From: Polytrichum commune
Lineage: Eukaryota > Streptophyta > Polytrichopsida > Polytrichales > Polytrichaceae
Length of the DNA stretch: 64,000 nt
NCBI GenBank assembly: GCA_950295325.1
Contig: OX485807.1
Span: 622,501-686,500 of the forward strand
Direction: 5' to 3'
Shown: positions 24,121 through 35,735 of the stretch, in pieces
Layout of the letters: each line of letters opens with the position of its first letter
Numbering within the stretch: the stretch's first letter is position 1
Made by a program: the position numbers and the translations under genes
The notes under the pieces: model-generated
Databases searched by the model: none
What the model saw: the letters and a program-made list of their open reading frames with translations, nothing else
What the model was told of the DNA's origin: nothing

Positions 24121-25732
24121 ATGGCTAAGTTCACAGCGATGGGGCGCTCAATTGCAGTGCTGATGGTCATGGCAATGGCTGTGACCGGAGCGAGCGCGCA
24201 CTTGGAACCCAGGCACAAGACGCACAACGTGACTTTCTACGCTCACGAGGCGATCAATACGGGCGCTGACGCGACGGGTGTGATAGTGGCAGGGCCCGGA
24301 GGCAACACGAGCTACCTGCAGTTCGGTGCCTTGGTTGTGGTAGACGACATCATCACCGAGACCGCCGACCCCAACTCTGCCCCGCTCGGCAAGCTGCAGG
24401 GTCTGTATGTGCTGGACGGCAGCACGAAGTACCGCGCCCAGGTCACCGTCATCATCGACCAGCCCGGCGATTTGGTGGAGACCACCTACGAGGTAAGCAA
24501 TCCTTCGATCTCTTGCACACAGTTGCTGTCACCCCTAGATCGGCCGTTACAATTGCACTACTATCTCCGATGTCGGCAACTTGGAGGAGATTGTTGATTT
24601 CTTATGTATCTGCACACAACCACCCATTTGTGAAGTACCAACGTGGTGATGGCCAACCTGATAGGGAGTCATTTTCCTTACTCGATAGGGGTAAGAGTTC
24701 TATTCGATTACTTGGTCTTTGGACTTCTCACAAACTCCTCCTCTTGACGCCTTAGGAGAAGTACCGGAGCGGCAACTCTCCCTTTCAAAACATACGATTC
24801 TAATGTTTCTAATCGATGGAATCGATGATTTGTTCTTTCACAAAGAGAAGAAACATGCTTGGAGAGATGCATTGAGAGGAATCCATTCATTAGATTTGTG
24901 TTGTTAGGGTCTGCATTTTGAAATGTCAAGTTTTTAGAACTATTAGGAGCAGTGTTTTTGTAATCCTAGAGGGTGACCATCCAGATCCCCTATGTGGGAG
25001 ATTTAAAATTAGATTTTTAGTTATGAAATGACTTGTGATGAAAAACTAGCTCTCAAATGATTTTTAGTAATGGTTTAGCAACTCCTTACAAGTTCAAAAG
25101 GCAGTGACCCTTGCCATTTTTAAAAACAATGATACCCTTTTGGAGCTGGATTTGTATTTTAAGCAACTTTCGAAAATATATGCCTAGAGCACTTTTGAGA
25201 CAAATTGCTTGTAGTAATTAGTTTTGAACGACGACGTCTGTGAGTGATTCCTTCTTTGGTGCAGGCCGAAATGATATCAATGAATGTTTCCTAATGTATT
25301 CCTCTCCATGCCCTCTTGCCAAGATTCGTAAAACCAAACAATCATCAATTCATTAGAATCATGAGATTGGTTTAGAAACATCTGCTCTCAAGGGGTGAGC
25401 TGCCACCCCCTGCTTCATGGTCCATATCCACAGTTCAGATAGAGTCGAAACAGCTTCAAATGTCTGTAGGAACTCTCCAGTACATTTTGGATCTGCCGAT
25501 GTTGAATCATTAATATTTCAACACATTAATTGAATTGGTATGAGTGCAGATTATTGGCCAGCGTGCATCCTTCAACGTAACCAACGACAGGCAGCTCGCA
25601 GTGGTGGCTGGAACCGGAAATTTCCTCGGCCAGAAGGGTTATGCCATCGTGTCCACAGTCTACCAGAAGCTCGTGGGCAACACCGGAGCGCAATACAACA
25701 TCCAGAAGTGGACACTTGTTGTTGGCAAGTAG
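24121..25732 (+). CDS. Dirigent-family protein, copy 1 (two exons, 184 aa)
   Basis: Exons 24121-24492 and 25550-25732, with GT-AG ends and phase 0 at the junction. A signal peptide is evident (residues 1-26, a hydrophobic core ending in GASA). The mature part has dirigent hallmarks in order: THNVTFYAHEAI, FGALVVVDDIITE, LGKLQGLYVLDG, VVAGTGNFLGQKGYA. The length is normal for the family, and there are several N-glycosylation sequons (NVT, NTS). Dirigent proteins are secreted eight-stranded beta-barrels that steer stereoselective phenoxy-radical coupling (lignan/lignin chemistry) or related cyclisations; the substrate here cannot be told. The exons are GC-rich compared with the flanks. The protein is identical to copy 2. 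The 3' flank carries AATAAA at 25870-25875. Confidence 0.92.
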
Positions 25733-26221
25733 GGAATAAACTAATGTTTAGGAGTAAAAGCGAGAAGAAATTCATAATTTTCAATTCCGTTATTCGAAAA
25801 AGGATGAATGCCTGAGTTCAGTTAGTGGCACAACCAAGTATCCTGTATGAATCAACATTCTGATTCATGAATAAATATTGTTACGTTACAACCGGACAAG
25901 GTTCCATAGCTTACACATTGTGTGCACCAATTCCTGATCACTTACTTCATTGCAGAGCGACAGCATGTTACATTTGAAGATGCAAACAATAGACTAGACT
26001 GCTTACTCAGCGGATAAACATCTTTCGGATATGGTGCTTACTACTCAGTGCTAGTACTACTTACTAGGAACTACCTTCGAAGCTTCCAGATGGTTTGGGA
26101 TTAGTACTAGCTCTTCGTTCAAACAATGCTAAAACCTAAGTACAGTTACTAAACGTAACAATACTCCCACTCATTGTTCCAAGAACGCACAGAAGCAACA
26201 TTAACATAATTCTCCTATCTA

Positions 26222-27490
26222 ATTATAGCCACTATCGATTCAATCCACAAAGCCGAGGTTATCAATTGCACGACCTCACACGCTATGTGGACGCAACTTC
26301 AAGCGCATCATGATCAACATTCCGATGAATGTATCAATGCTCTTCAGGAAAAGTACTATGGTAGCAAGCTTCTTGCTGGCGAATCCATAGCGATCTTCAT
26401 TAGCTCCTTGCAGAAATTGGCTAACCAACTAACCGAACTCGATCACCCAATTTCGGTCCAGCAGCTGATAAGCAAAATTAAATGCGCTCTCCCTCCGGTG
26501 TTTGATCCTCTCCTCCTTGTCCGGGATAGCCCTCGTCGGTCAGACGCTTACCTCGTTACAGACGCACCTTGTGAAGTTCCAGCACAAACTGCGTGATCGG
26601 GATTTGTTCACTGAGGTGCCTGTGGACCAAGTTTTTTTCGCCAAAGGTGCTCTTCCTGAGGTTTCTCAGCCTCAATCTTCTCCAACTGATGCGCAGAAGA
26701 AAGAGCGCGCAGACCGACTTGCTCGTCAGAAACGTCACTCGCGGTGCTACAAGTGGGGGAAAGCGTGATCACTACGGAAAAGAGTGCCCTCATGACATGG
26801 ACAGTTCTTCCTCTTCCACCTCTCCGAAGCGCAACAAAGGCCCCCGTTCTGATCGCCACTCTTCCAAACGCAAGGTTCATGACGGCAAACGGAGTCAAGC
26901 TCATGTCACTGCAACTTCGGTGCCTCGATCGGATTACTCTGACTCCGTTTCCAGTGAAGCGTACTGTGTAAACTCCGTCCCCGCAGATTTTTCTGGTGAT
27001 GATGATTCTTCGTGGTACGCCGATTCAGGTGCCACCGAACACATGACTGACCAGTGGCAGTGGTTCACTAATTTCCAAACTGTTTATGATCATTGTTGGA
27101 GTGTAACTATTGCTGATAATCATCGTCTCTATGTGCGCGGAGTTGGCGATATTCCTGTTCATGCGACAGTTAACGGTGTGGTGAAACCTCCTTGGGTCCG
27201 GAATGTGCTCTATGTGCCCTCATCTATCTTCGACGCAATCTGATATCCACCAGCCGTCTCGCTGAGAAGCATGTTGCAATCATTCACGGTCGGGACGAAT
27301 GGAAATTAATCAGCCATGATGGTGCTGGCCGCCTTCTCATGCCTGGTTCTAATTCTGGCGGTTTGTGGCGTCTTCATATGACTTCCATTTCCCCTACCAG
27401 TACAGTTCATATCGCTGTCGCTGATGCTTCATCCCCTGTCACTCCCCGTTCTACACTCGCTCTCCAGCGACAACCGCCTTGGTCATGTTA
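26222..27490 (+). pseudogene. Broken Copia gag-protease, copy 1
   Basis: Frame-shifted pieces read, in order: the gag (UBN2-like) segment with NALQEKYYGSKLLAG; a zinc-knuckle remnant whose second Cys codon has become TGG (CYKWG); the aspartic protease signature WYADSGATEHMT at about 27014-27049; and a short gag-pre-integrase trace (RLGHVSLRTLRD) at about 27480. Integrase and reverse transcriptase are missing. It is part of the duplicated block. Confidence 0.8.
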
Positions 27491-27970
27491 GCCTTCGTAC
27501 TCTAAGAGATACGAATAATCGCGAGACTGTCGTCGGTCTTCCTTCCTTTCACAACCTCTTTCTCCTAGAGTACATGCCCACTAGACATGATATATATGAG
27601 AACTTGCAATTTATAGAGTTCATCACCTGTGCATGCATCCAGGTCAACAATACTTTTGTGAGATGTGCAACTGCAAGTAGAGAATGTAGTGCAATATTCT
27701 GCTGGGATAAGCTGCTATTTGCAAAAGTTTTTTGGTCGAGGTTACTTTCACAGAAAGATGGCACGTCGGCAATCAACTGAATGGCACAACTTCGAATTCT
27801 GTATGAATTGATATTTAAGCAAATTGAGTCAATCGTCACGAGTAATTCGGAGGAAACAACCTCGCTGTGTAATGGTTTATTTATTTATACTACTACACTG
27901 TTTATGGTATTTAGTGTCACGTACACTACACCTAAACTAGATGCCTAGAGGTCTTATAATATAATTCATC

Positions 27971-28834
27971 TGAACGCACTCAAGAATGCACATAAAACAC
28001 TAGTGACAGACTCGCACTGGGACATGTGCGACAGGTGTCAACAACATAGAATTGGAAAGAGAGGGAGCTGGTGCCATAAAGCTAGAAGAAGTGGAAGATG
28101 GTCAAGAACAAGAACAAGAACAAGAACAACTGGAGGAGTAGGAGATGAGAGTAAAGAACAAGGGACATATACATAAGTATTATGTGCCTATGAGAATAGT
28201 GAAGGGGAGTAAACAGTGGCTCTATCAAGAATGATATTGGAACTTTTGACAATCTTGTCCATGGAGATTTGGGCCAACCAAACCATACACTCATTCCTTG
28301 TCGGATGCCTAAACCCTTGCTTCCAAGGAACCAATGTACGGATTGGTTCACCCCAACCGTCCGTGAATGAGTTCCAGAATCTCCATGTTGAGGCGGTCAG
28401 TAACTATGTAGATATTTTGCAGTTGGTATTTTGTGGTGGGTGAGGGTAATGAATATGGCGTAGAGTTCTGCATGTAGTATGTTTTGTAGTCCAGGGAGTC
28501 TTTTAGCAATACAGAGGTCATTATATGGACTATATACTTTTGAGGTAGCAATAAACCTTATGTCATGTTCCACATGACTATGAGTCTAACAAAATTCTAA
28601 ATGAATCGCAATGTCATCGATTTGAAAAAAGAAAATCCATCTCTCCCCACATTAGTACTCCAACTCTTGAGGCATTCAATATACCTTCTAAGAACATGTC
28701 ACAAGTTAACACCTGATGAGAGATTATTGTGATGAGTATGTTGTGATATATTTAGATTAAGAGATTCAATGTTTAATTATGCAAAAAAGAAATATTAACC
28801 ATACCTTATTGTACTTAGCATGTGAGCAAATGGT
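27971..28834. other. Gene-free stretch
   Basis: A short AGAACA microsatellite lies at 28103-28129. No recognisable gene is present. Confidence 0.35.
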
Positions 28835-29637
28835 CTTTGGAGTCAAACAACTCCAAAGACTGGAATGGGTTAGACAACCTAGGAAACAAATTTGCACAAG
28901 GGCTCCACAACTCATGTGCACAAGAGTTAGATAGCTCCCAATCGAAATCTTTGCGTTGGAATTACACAACTCCAAATGGGTACTAAAAACCTTCCACTGG
29001 AAGATCTTTGTGTTGGAGTTAGACAATTTCCAACAAATGGATGTCATTCATTGGAGCTAGAGAACTCTCAATGAACAAATTAATCTAGTTGGACTTAGAT
29101 GTTTCCAACTAGAAGAATGGATAAATGAATTTAGTTGGAATTAGACAATTCCAACTTGAATGGATGAATGAATGAAGTTAAAATTAGACAATTCCAACTA
29201 GAATTATGATGATCAGATTAAGTTGGAATTATACAGTTCCAACTAGAAAAATAAATAAAGGCATCAAGTTGGAATCAGACAGTTCCAACTGGTGGATTGT
29301 GATTGAGCTAATAGATAGAAGATTCATAGTAGAACCATAGATAGAGCTATAAATAGAAGACTTTTCTTACATGAGAAATAGAAAGTAAAAGTAGTGTTTT
29401 TGGCATAAAAAATAACTCAAGGGAAGAGAGAGGATATTTTCACTCTCTCCTGTGGTCAGGTGGTTCGCACTCATGAGCAATCACAATCTTGTGATTAAGT
29501 TTGTAAAGCTTTTGTACTATATAAAGTTGGAAGTGCTTTATATGCATTATATGCTTAGACTAGTGCTTTATATGCATTCTTGAATGTATTCATTTTGTTA
29601 AAATGAGGAGCATGACATGTGTGTAGGTGCATGTCAC
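28735..29637 (+). mobile_element. LTR-like region of a decayed Copia element
   Basis: Upstream of the Copia pol remnant. It contains a hairpin minisatellite, a good TATA box (ctataaatag, 29347-29356) and, just after its end, 'tatcatagcgatgg' (about 29643). That resembles the TATCAGAGC primer-binding region for initiator tRNA-Met in many Copia elements. No partner LTR was found near 32 kb, so the borders are guesses. Confidence 0.35.
28835..29290. repeat. Hairpin minisatellite, about ten degenerate ~45-bp units
   Basis: Each unit carries an imperfect palindrome of the form AGTTGGAATT-agac-AATTCCAACT. The clearest copies start at 29087, 29133, 29176, 29221 and 29267 (steps 43-46). More diverged ones lie at 29012 and 29051 and back to 28835 (ctttggagtcaaacaactccaaag). 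The palindromic arms vary together between units. Confidence 0.8.
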
Positions 29638-30129
29638 AAATATATCATAGCGATGGAGTAATTCAAACTCACCATGGTGGTTTGAGCGTTTGAAAGCAAA
29701 GATGAGGGCAAAAAGTATGCTTGGAATTCCGAAAAGCTACATCTAGCAACAACATGAAGACCATGGTGTTTGTCAAGGCAAAAGGGGGTAAATTGTTTTC
29801 CTAAATGACACTACAAATTGACCAATCATAATGCTCCACAGAAGCATACCAATTAACCTAGCAATCGACTAGACCGGTTGACCCAACTAAAAAGTATTTT
29901 TAAAGAAAATAATGTAATATAAAATTTTCAAACTGATTGGTGAGGTTGATGTGATTAAACCAGTCAATTGTCAAGTCCACCTGAATTTTCAAATTAACCA
30001 ATCAGACTTACAAACCAAATTTTACCACATCAATTTGGCAAGTTGATATCCCAATCGACCTTCCAATTTTAGTTTATTTTATAAAAAAATACATTTTCAT
30101 CCCAATCGGTCAAATGAACAACTTTTTCT

Positions 30130-32072
30130 TGATGTAGCTCGAGGGACAAAACAAATGGCATATGACCAAGCAATCTTGGACAAACGTTGGACCTGTGCTA
30201 TGGAAGGATAATACAAGTCCATCTTGACAAACAACACATGGGAGTTTGGTCACACCTCCTCCAGACATTCGACCCATATTTGCAAGATGGATTTAGAATC
30301 AATGGGCAGCTGCAACACTACAAAGCGTGTCTCACAGTCAGAGGACTTCAACATGTACATGGTGGAAACTTTCAAGGAAATTTTGCTCCTACTATACATC
30401 AGGATCCTATTAGAAGTACGACTGCATTTGCTACGCATTTTGGCTGAGCAGTACATCATGTGAATGTTGCCACAACCTTCTTAAATGGCATCTTTCTTGA
30501 AGACTTGTATATGATCCACTCAAGAGCTTCGTTCAACGCGACCCTAGAAAATTGGTATGCAAGTTAAATCGGTCACTCTATGGACTATAGCAGAGCACTA
30601 GAGAGCATGGTCAACAAGGATTGATGCAAATTAAACCTAGTAAGGATCTAGGGACTCCAGAAACTATTGTTGATTCAAACGTCTACTTCAAAAGGATTGA
30701 TGGACTCATCATGTATGTCAATGACCTTGATATCAGTAGGTCTGGCACCTCAAGAATTCAAGCACTCAAGCTTCATCTTACCACCAGGTATGAGATGACA
30801 GATCTTGCACCCATGCAGAAGATTCTTGGAATTCAATTCCTCCAAATTTGTCCAGGGACCCTAGTTCATCAAACTTAGTCTGTCATGTCCATTCTCACAG
30901 AACACGACATGCTTGATTGGCATTCCTCTTATGTACTCATCGCTGAATCCATCAACCTAAGCAAAGATACTCAGATGGAAGTTTTTGGCCCTTCTAAGTA
31001 TCAAAGGTTGGTTGGCAAGCTCAACTACACATAATAGTCCTATTAATGTGGGTGAAAAATTAATGTCGAATCAATTAGTGGGGATCACACTAATTTTTTG
31101 GCAAGGTGAAATTAATGTTGGTCCAAGATCCCAGGTCTCTCTTTAAGTCTTCATGAACACTTCCAACAACACATTAAATATTAACTATACGACAAAAGTA
31201 GCACAAAATATAATAATCATCCATATTAATTTTCTAGAAAGATAATTAGTTTGGTCCACACTTATTTCCTAATAGAGATTTATTGTGGGTTGAAAATTAA
31301 TGTGGCCCACATTATTTTTCATTGTTAGAATTATCGTGGGCTCTAAAAAATTATTGTGGTCAACAGTACTAGGACTATTTAGTGTACGTACCTACCAAAA
31401 CAAGATGGGACATTGGGTTTATTGTTTCCATTCTCAACATGCACAACCATATGTCACAACAGGTTCACATTCAAACATCTCTCTTAGTACCAAGGTTTCT
31501 AAAGCATAACCCTTCCCTTGGCCTTTGGTTCTCAAATTAAAGGGGGAGGATTCTTCAATGCACATTACGCAGGTGATGTAGATGATCAATCTTCTACATG
31601 AGCCTATATGCTTATGGTTGGCAACAAACCAATGTCGTGGTGTTCAAATAAGCAGATTTTACTTCAATGTCTTCATGTGAATTGGAATATTGAGCCCTAG
31701 CGAAAGCCACGTGTGAAGTTGTTTGCATCCAAAGATTTACTCAAGAACATGGACTCAGAGACAATTTACCCGCCACAATTTGGTGCAACAATTGGAGCAG
31801 TATAAGAATCTCCAAAAATGTAACGTTGCACAACAAGATGACGAATTTTGAAGTCAACCTTCACTTCACAAGGCATGAGATTGAAGACAACACAATCAAA
31901 GTGGACTTCACATCATTCCAAGGACCAACTAGTGGATATCCTCACCAAGGCTCTTGGAAGAATTAAGTTTGAATTATGTAGGAACAAACTCAGTACCAAA
32001 AAATGTTTTAACCTTCAAAAGGAAGTGTATTGCATTCATGAGCTTGTGAAGGAGGAAATTAATCCACCCCTA
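30130..32072 (+). pseudogene. Degenerate Copia reverse transcriptase / RNase H
   Basis: Readable pieces in changing frames include NNTWEF and a 'RGLQHVHG..FQGNFAPT' segment (RVT_2 start, about 30225-30390), KLNRSLYG (about 30560), 'DGLIMYVNDLDI' in place of the usual YVDD (about 30700), YEMTDLAPMQKILGIQ (about 30790-30835), VGKLNYT (about 31010), a GGNPISW-like trace (about 31630) and the RNase H end DQLVDILTKAL (about 31923). About 450 bases at 31030-31480 are AT-rich and do not read as Copia, so they are probably an insertion. It is multiply broken and inactive. Confidence 0.8.
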
Positions 32073-32075
32073 TGA

Positions 32076-35000
32076 AGCGATGGCTTTCATTCAGAGCGGA
32101 GGAAGCTTTCAGCCTCAAGCAATGACCGGAAACTCTTTATGTCTCGCTCCCCTGAAACCTTCCACTTGGACTCTACAATCTTGCCAAGTTGTGTATATTC
32201 TAGGGACCACACCTCTCTTCGCTACATGAAATTTCTTGGACGTGATTGCAAGAAAATGTCTCAAAACTTCCTCTTTCTCGAAGGATTGACATGTGACCTC
32301 TCCACCTCTTTGTTCCTCCCGATTTATTTACAGCAACAAGGTGATTGAAGCTCGCTCTCTCTCTCTCTCTCGCTGCCTTGCGATTGCTGCCAATCTTAGC
32401 AAGACGAGAATTGCAATTAAATGCACTCTCAAGTGCATGACGGGTTCTCTTCTTCTTGATAATGTTTTAGCCATGAGCATCAATTCATGTGTCTCCATGC
32501 TCTCTTGAACCTCTCAACTCTGTCTGGCGAATTCCTGTCTTGATGTTCCACCAAGATGCAAGCATAAGAGTTTGTTGACAAGTATCTATAATTGCTCTCA
32601 TTTAAGGTGTCATCCTACTGATTAGGATTATTGTTCCTTCCGCAATGGCTCTCGTATTTAGTGCCATCCTTTCTCTCTCTCCTGTTCGAGCCTTATGTTT
32701 CCTCCGACTAACTCTCTCCGAGCATAGCAACTAGCATTACCACGTATAGCACTTAGAGCATCACCACCTGTCATGGCATCCTGAACTGAAAAATTCAAAC
32801 AGAAAACTCAAGTTTATCAGAGATCAGTTCAGGTAGCATTCATGAGCCCCACTCACGTGCTTGTTTTTCACGTACTTGTTTCGGGATCTGATGGGAAACC
32901 AGGTGAAAAGCAATCCTCTACAATGATCGTAATCTTCCTGAAGTCCTGACCTTCAACCGGTTAATTACTTCTCAAACTCACCCGCTTCATCTGTACCTAG
33001 CTGTCAAATAGTCCGTTGCCTTCAATACTCACTCTCGATTTTCTATCTTGAAGAATATATATGAGTGGGCTCATTGCATCTGCCATGTGTATGTAGACAT
33101 AGACATAGATCAGTGTCCGTGGAGATTAATGGGGCATAGTCGGTCAGATCCTAACGTTTCCAAGTCCAACAGGTTACATGTTAACATCTTGTGGCTTTTT
33201 TTACTAGAATCTTCATGAATTTCAATCGGTTATTTGAACCAATTGGTTGTCAACCAAGGCCAAACTTTGGTTCATTTCAAAAAGTATCTCAAAAGGCAGA
33301 GTTATTAATTCATTACAATGTGTTGTAGCCTCGAAATAATTTCATAAACCCACGATACAAAATATACATACATAAAATTGATACACACTCAAGATGAACA
33401 AAAATTGCATTTATTAAAGAAGCATAAATCAATGACATCCCCAAGCAGCATGATGGAAATCCTACTGCATTTTTATTCATGTGAGAAAAAAAAAAAAATG
33501 TGCCAGCACAAAACTACTAGAAGTTATACGGTTTGTAGTTGCCAACAAACACCGAACTCTCATAATGCAACACCACAACCTGAACCAATCTCTTCCACAT
33601 TGCTAATCTAAACCCGTCAATCAACGTTCTTCAAAAATAATTCCTCCATCAACAAATTTTCATCCACTATGGGCGGGATGAGGGATTGTATATATTGTAA
33701 CATTTTGCAAAAAATGTATATCACGGTATCTTAGAAATAATATAAACCTAATTTTATGGAGTTCTTAACATCCTACATTGTTTTGAACTCAAAGGCACCT
33801 ATTATGTAGGGCCTATTTTATTTTGAAACCATTTCATTATTTGTAATACTATCATACAAATAACCCTATCTTTGGCCGCACATAGTTTCCGATTTTTAGG
33901 GAGTGTTGGCCTTTGCATTACAAATTATTTTCCGCCCATGAACATAATCTTCAAAAAAAAATTCACGTCTCATCCATGTTTACATGGTACATGATTGGGT
34001 TGCATTGCTATGGGCTCCAATTCTTGGGTTTTTTCATTGTCAATGATCATGTTTGTAGATAGGTTTTTGGATTGGGTTCCAATTACGAAAACCACATAGA
34101 GAAGACTAAATAAGTGTCAGATTTTACATCTAGGTATCATTATTAGATTAATTGATAGATTACAATGACTACATAATGTACTTAGAATGACAAACCCAGG
34201 GAAAACAACTTCTTAAGTGAGTTTTGGGACTTATTAAAGTGAGATTGGGGTAATTAAGGTCACTCAATGCGGTGCATGCAATTGCTAGCTCAGTCTCTCC
34301 CTCACTACCAACGCTCAGCACTAACATATCTCTTATTACGATTTTGTAATGTAGGAAGTCACGGCTCAACAATGGTCTTCCTTGAGATCTCAGACATTAG
34401 GATATTTCACCAAGTAGTAATCATCACTAAAGCCCTTTCGTGATTTTCAGATTATTCCTCAATTTTTCTGCTCCGGCAAAGACTTACTTTCTGGAGTGTC
34501 TTTCACAGACAATTGTCTTCAACTACAAATAATTCCAACAAGGAGTGTCCCCCCATTAAGTTCTACACTGTGTTGTTAAACTCACATCCAGAGGATTGAA
34601 TTAAGATGTGCGATCCAGACAATGGTCGTGAACTCACAAAAGTCAATTCACTTCTCCCGGTGTAACGCACACAATAGTTTCCTCACGAATTTTTCAACCA
34701 ACTCGACTTCACCCCCAGCGCTCACACTTGTATCAGAATGGTAAAGCAATGAATTCTCAGACCAATTCCACTTTCCTCTTTAAGAATTAGAGACAAGATC
34801 TACACACACGTGCACAGTATATCGTCACACTCCCATGACATTTACACAAGGTAATTCAATAGAACCAGGGTTTCACACCCTATGCTTACTGTTATTTTAT
34901 CAACGACAAAGCCCCTCACAACAGTGTTCTGTCTTCTCGGGAAGGCTTTTGAGAGACCTTAAGAAATAAACTTTTTGAGTCTACTTCGAAACTTCCTAGA

Positions 35001-35306
35001 ACACGACCATATCTATCTTTGGTTTACTTCCTTCACTGAATCATCAAAACCAAGACTATGGCCTTGTGTGATGGCAATATCTTTGACCTAAAGTACGTGA
35101 ATAATTGCTTTCATTTCCTTTCTAGAAATTAAAATATGTATTCTTTTTATTACTTTGTGTGTGTGTATTGTTTACTTGGAGTACCCTCTAAAATGACATT
35201 TTTTTTTATTTGGATAGTAATTTTCTAGAATTCATATTTATACTATCTATTACATCTAGGTAATATATTAAGTCTAAATGTGAAGAATATTCAAGAATAT
35301 GCAATG
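32076..35306. other. Gene-free AT-rich stretch
   Basis: A CT microsatellite lies at about 32353-32371. I see no coherent coding sequence or element ends. Confidence 0.35.
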
Positions 35307-35314
35307 GAATATTG

Positions 35315-35727
35315 TCCAAGGGTGGCACTCCATTATAAAGTTGAACACCACGTGCGATAAAAAAAACTATTTTTTACATAAAGCATTCTCAAATCGGGTC
35401 AAAAAAATTTCATTTTTTTTTCATGAGTAAATATACATGGTATCTATTACATAGTCAAAAATGGTAACCAAATTTGATGATTTTTATGTTTTATAAAACT
35501 ATTTTTTTCTAAATAGAATGACACATAATTGAACTAAAACAATTACTGCAAAAAATGAATATGAAAAAACAATTCAAAAAACATATTAAAAATATATTAT
35601 CAATGGTTATGTATATGTAGAAAAAATAACATAATTTTTAAAATTATCTATGGCATATATATAATATAAGGTAGCAAACTTTTATCGCACGTGGTTATGA
35701 AACGTAAGGGGGTGTGATTGCCCCGAG
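35315..35727. mobile_element. MITE family A, copy 2 (about 413 bp)
   Basis: Shares 'ggcactccattataaagttg', 'caccacgtgcga', the interior 'atcaatggttatgtatatgt' and the right-end 'tagcaaac' motif with the other two copies. Flanked by the 8-bp direct repeat gaatattg at 35307-35314 and 35728-35735. Its right terminus is more degraded than in the other copies. Confidence 0.75.
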
Positions 35728-35735
35728 GAATATTG

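Larger units (their letters stand above)
23311..27970 (+). repeat. Segmental duplication, copy 1
   Basis: Matches 39557-45420 in the same orientation, beginning near 'aatctaatgcgttgaagg' and fading near 'atgcctagaggtct'. It includes the dirigent gene, its flanks and a broken Copia gag-protease. Compared with copy 2 it lacks about 1.33 kb (copy-2 positions ~42439-43765), with a short unrelated filler at about 26211-26224. Confidence 0.9.

Noticed and set aside
24513..24755. Open frame after dirigent exon 1, also in copy 2 (40704-40949)
   Set aside because: It lies in the intron, is out of frame with the dirigent product, and is shared only because the intron was duplicated.
27700..27840. Second remnant of a dirigent 3' UTR (similar phrase 'tggcacaac..tcctgtatgaat' at 25827)
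   Set aside because: The similarity is short and may be chance; no dirigent coding remnant is adjacent.
28835..29290. Regularly spaced palindromic repeats resembling a CRISPR array
   Set aside because: Units are degenerate, spacers are not unique inserts of constant length, there are no cas genes, and the context is a plant nuclear Copia region.
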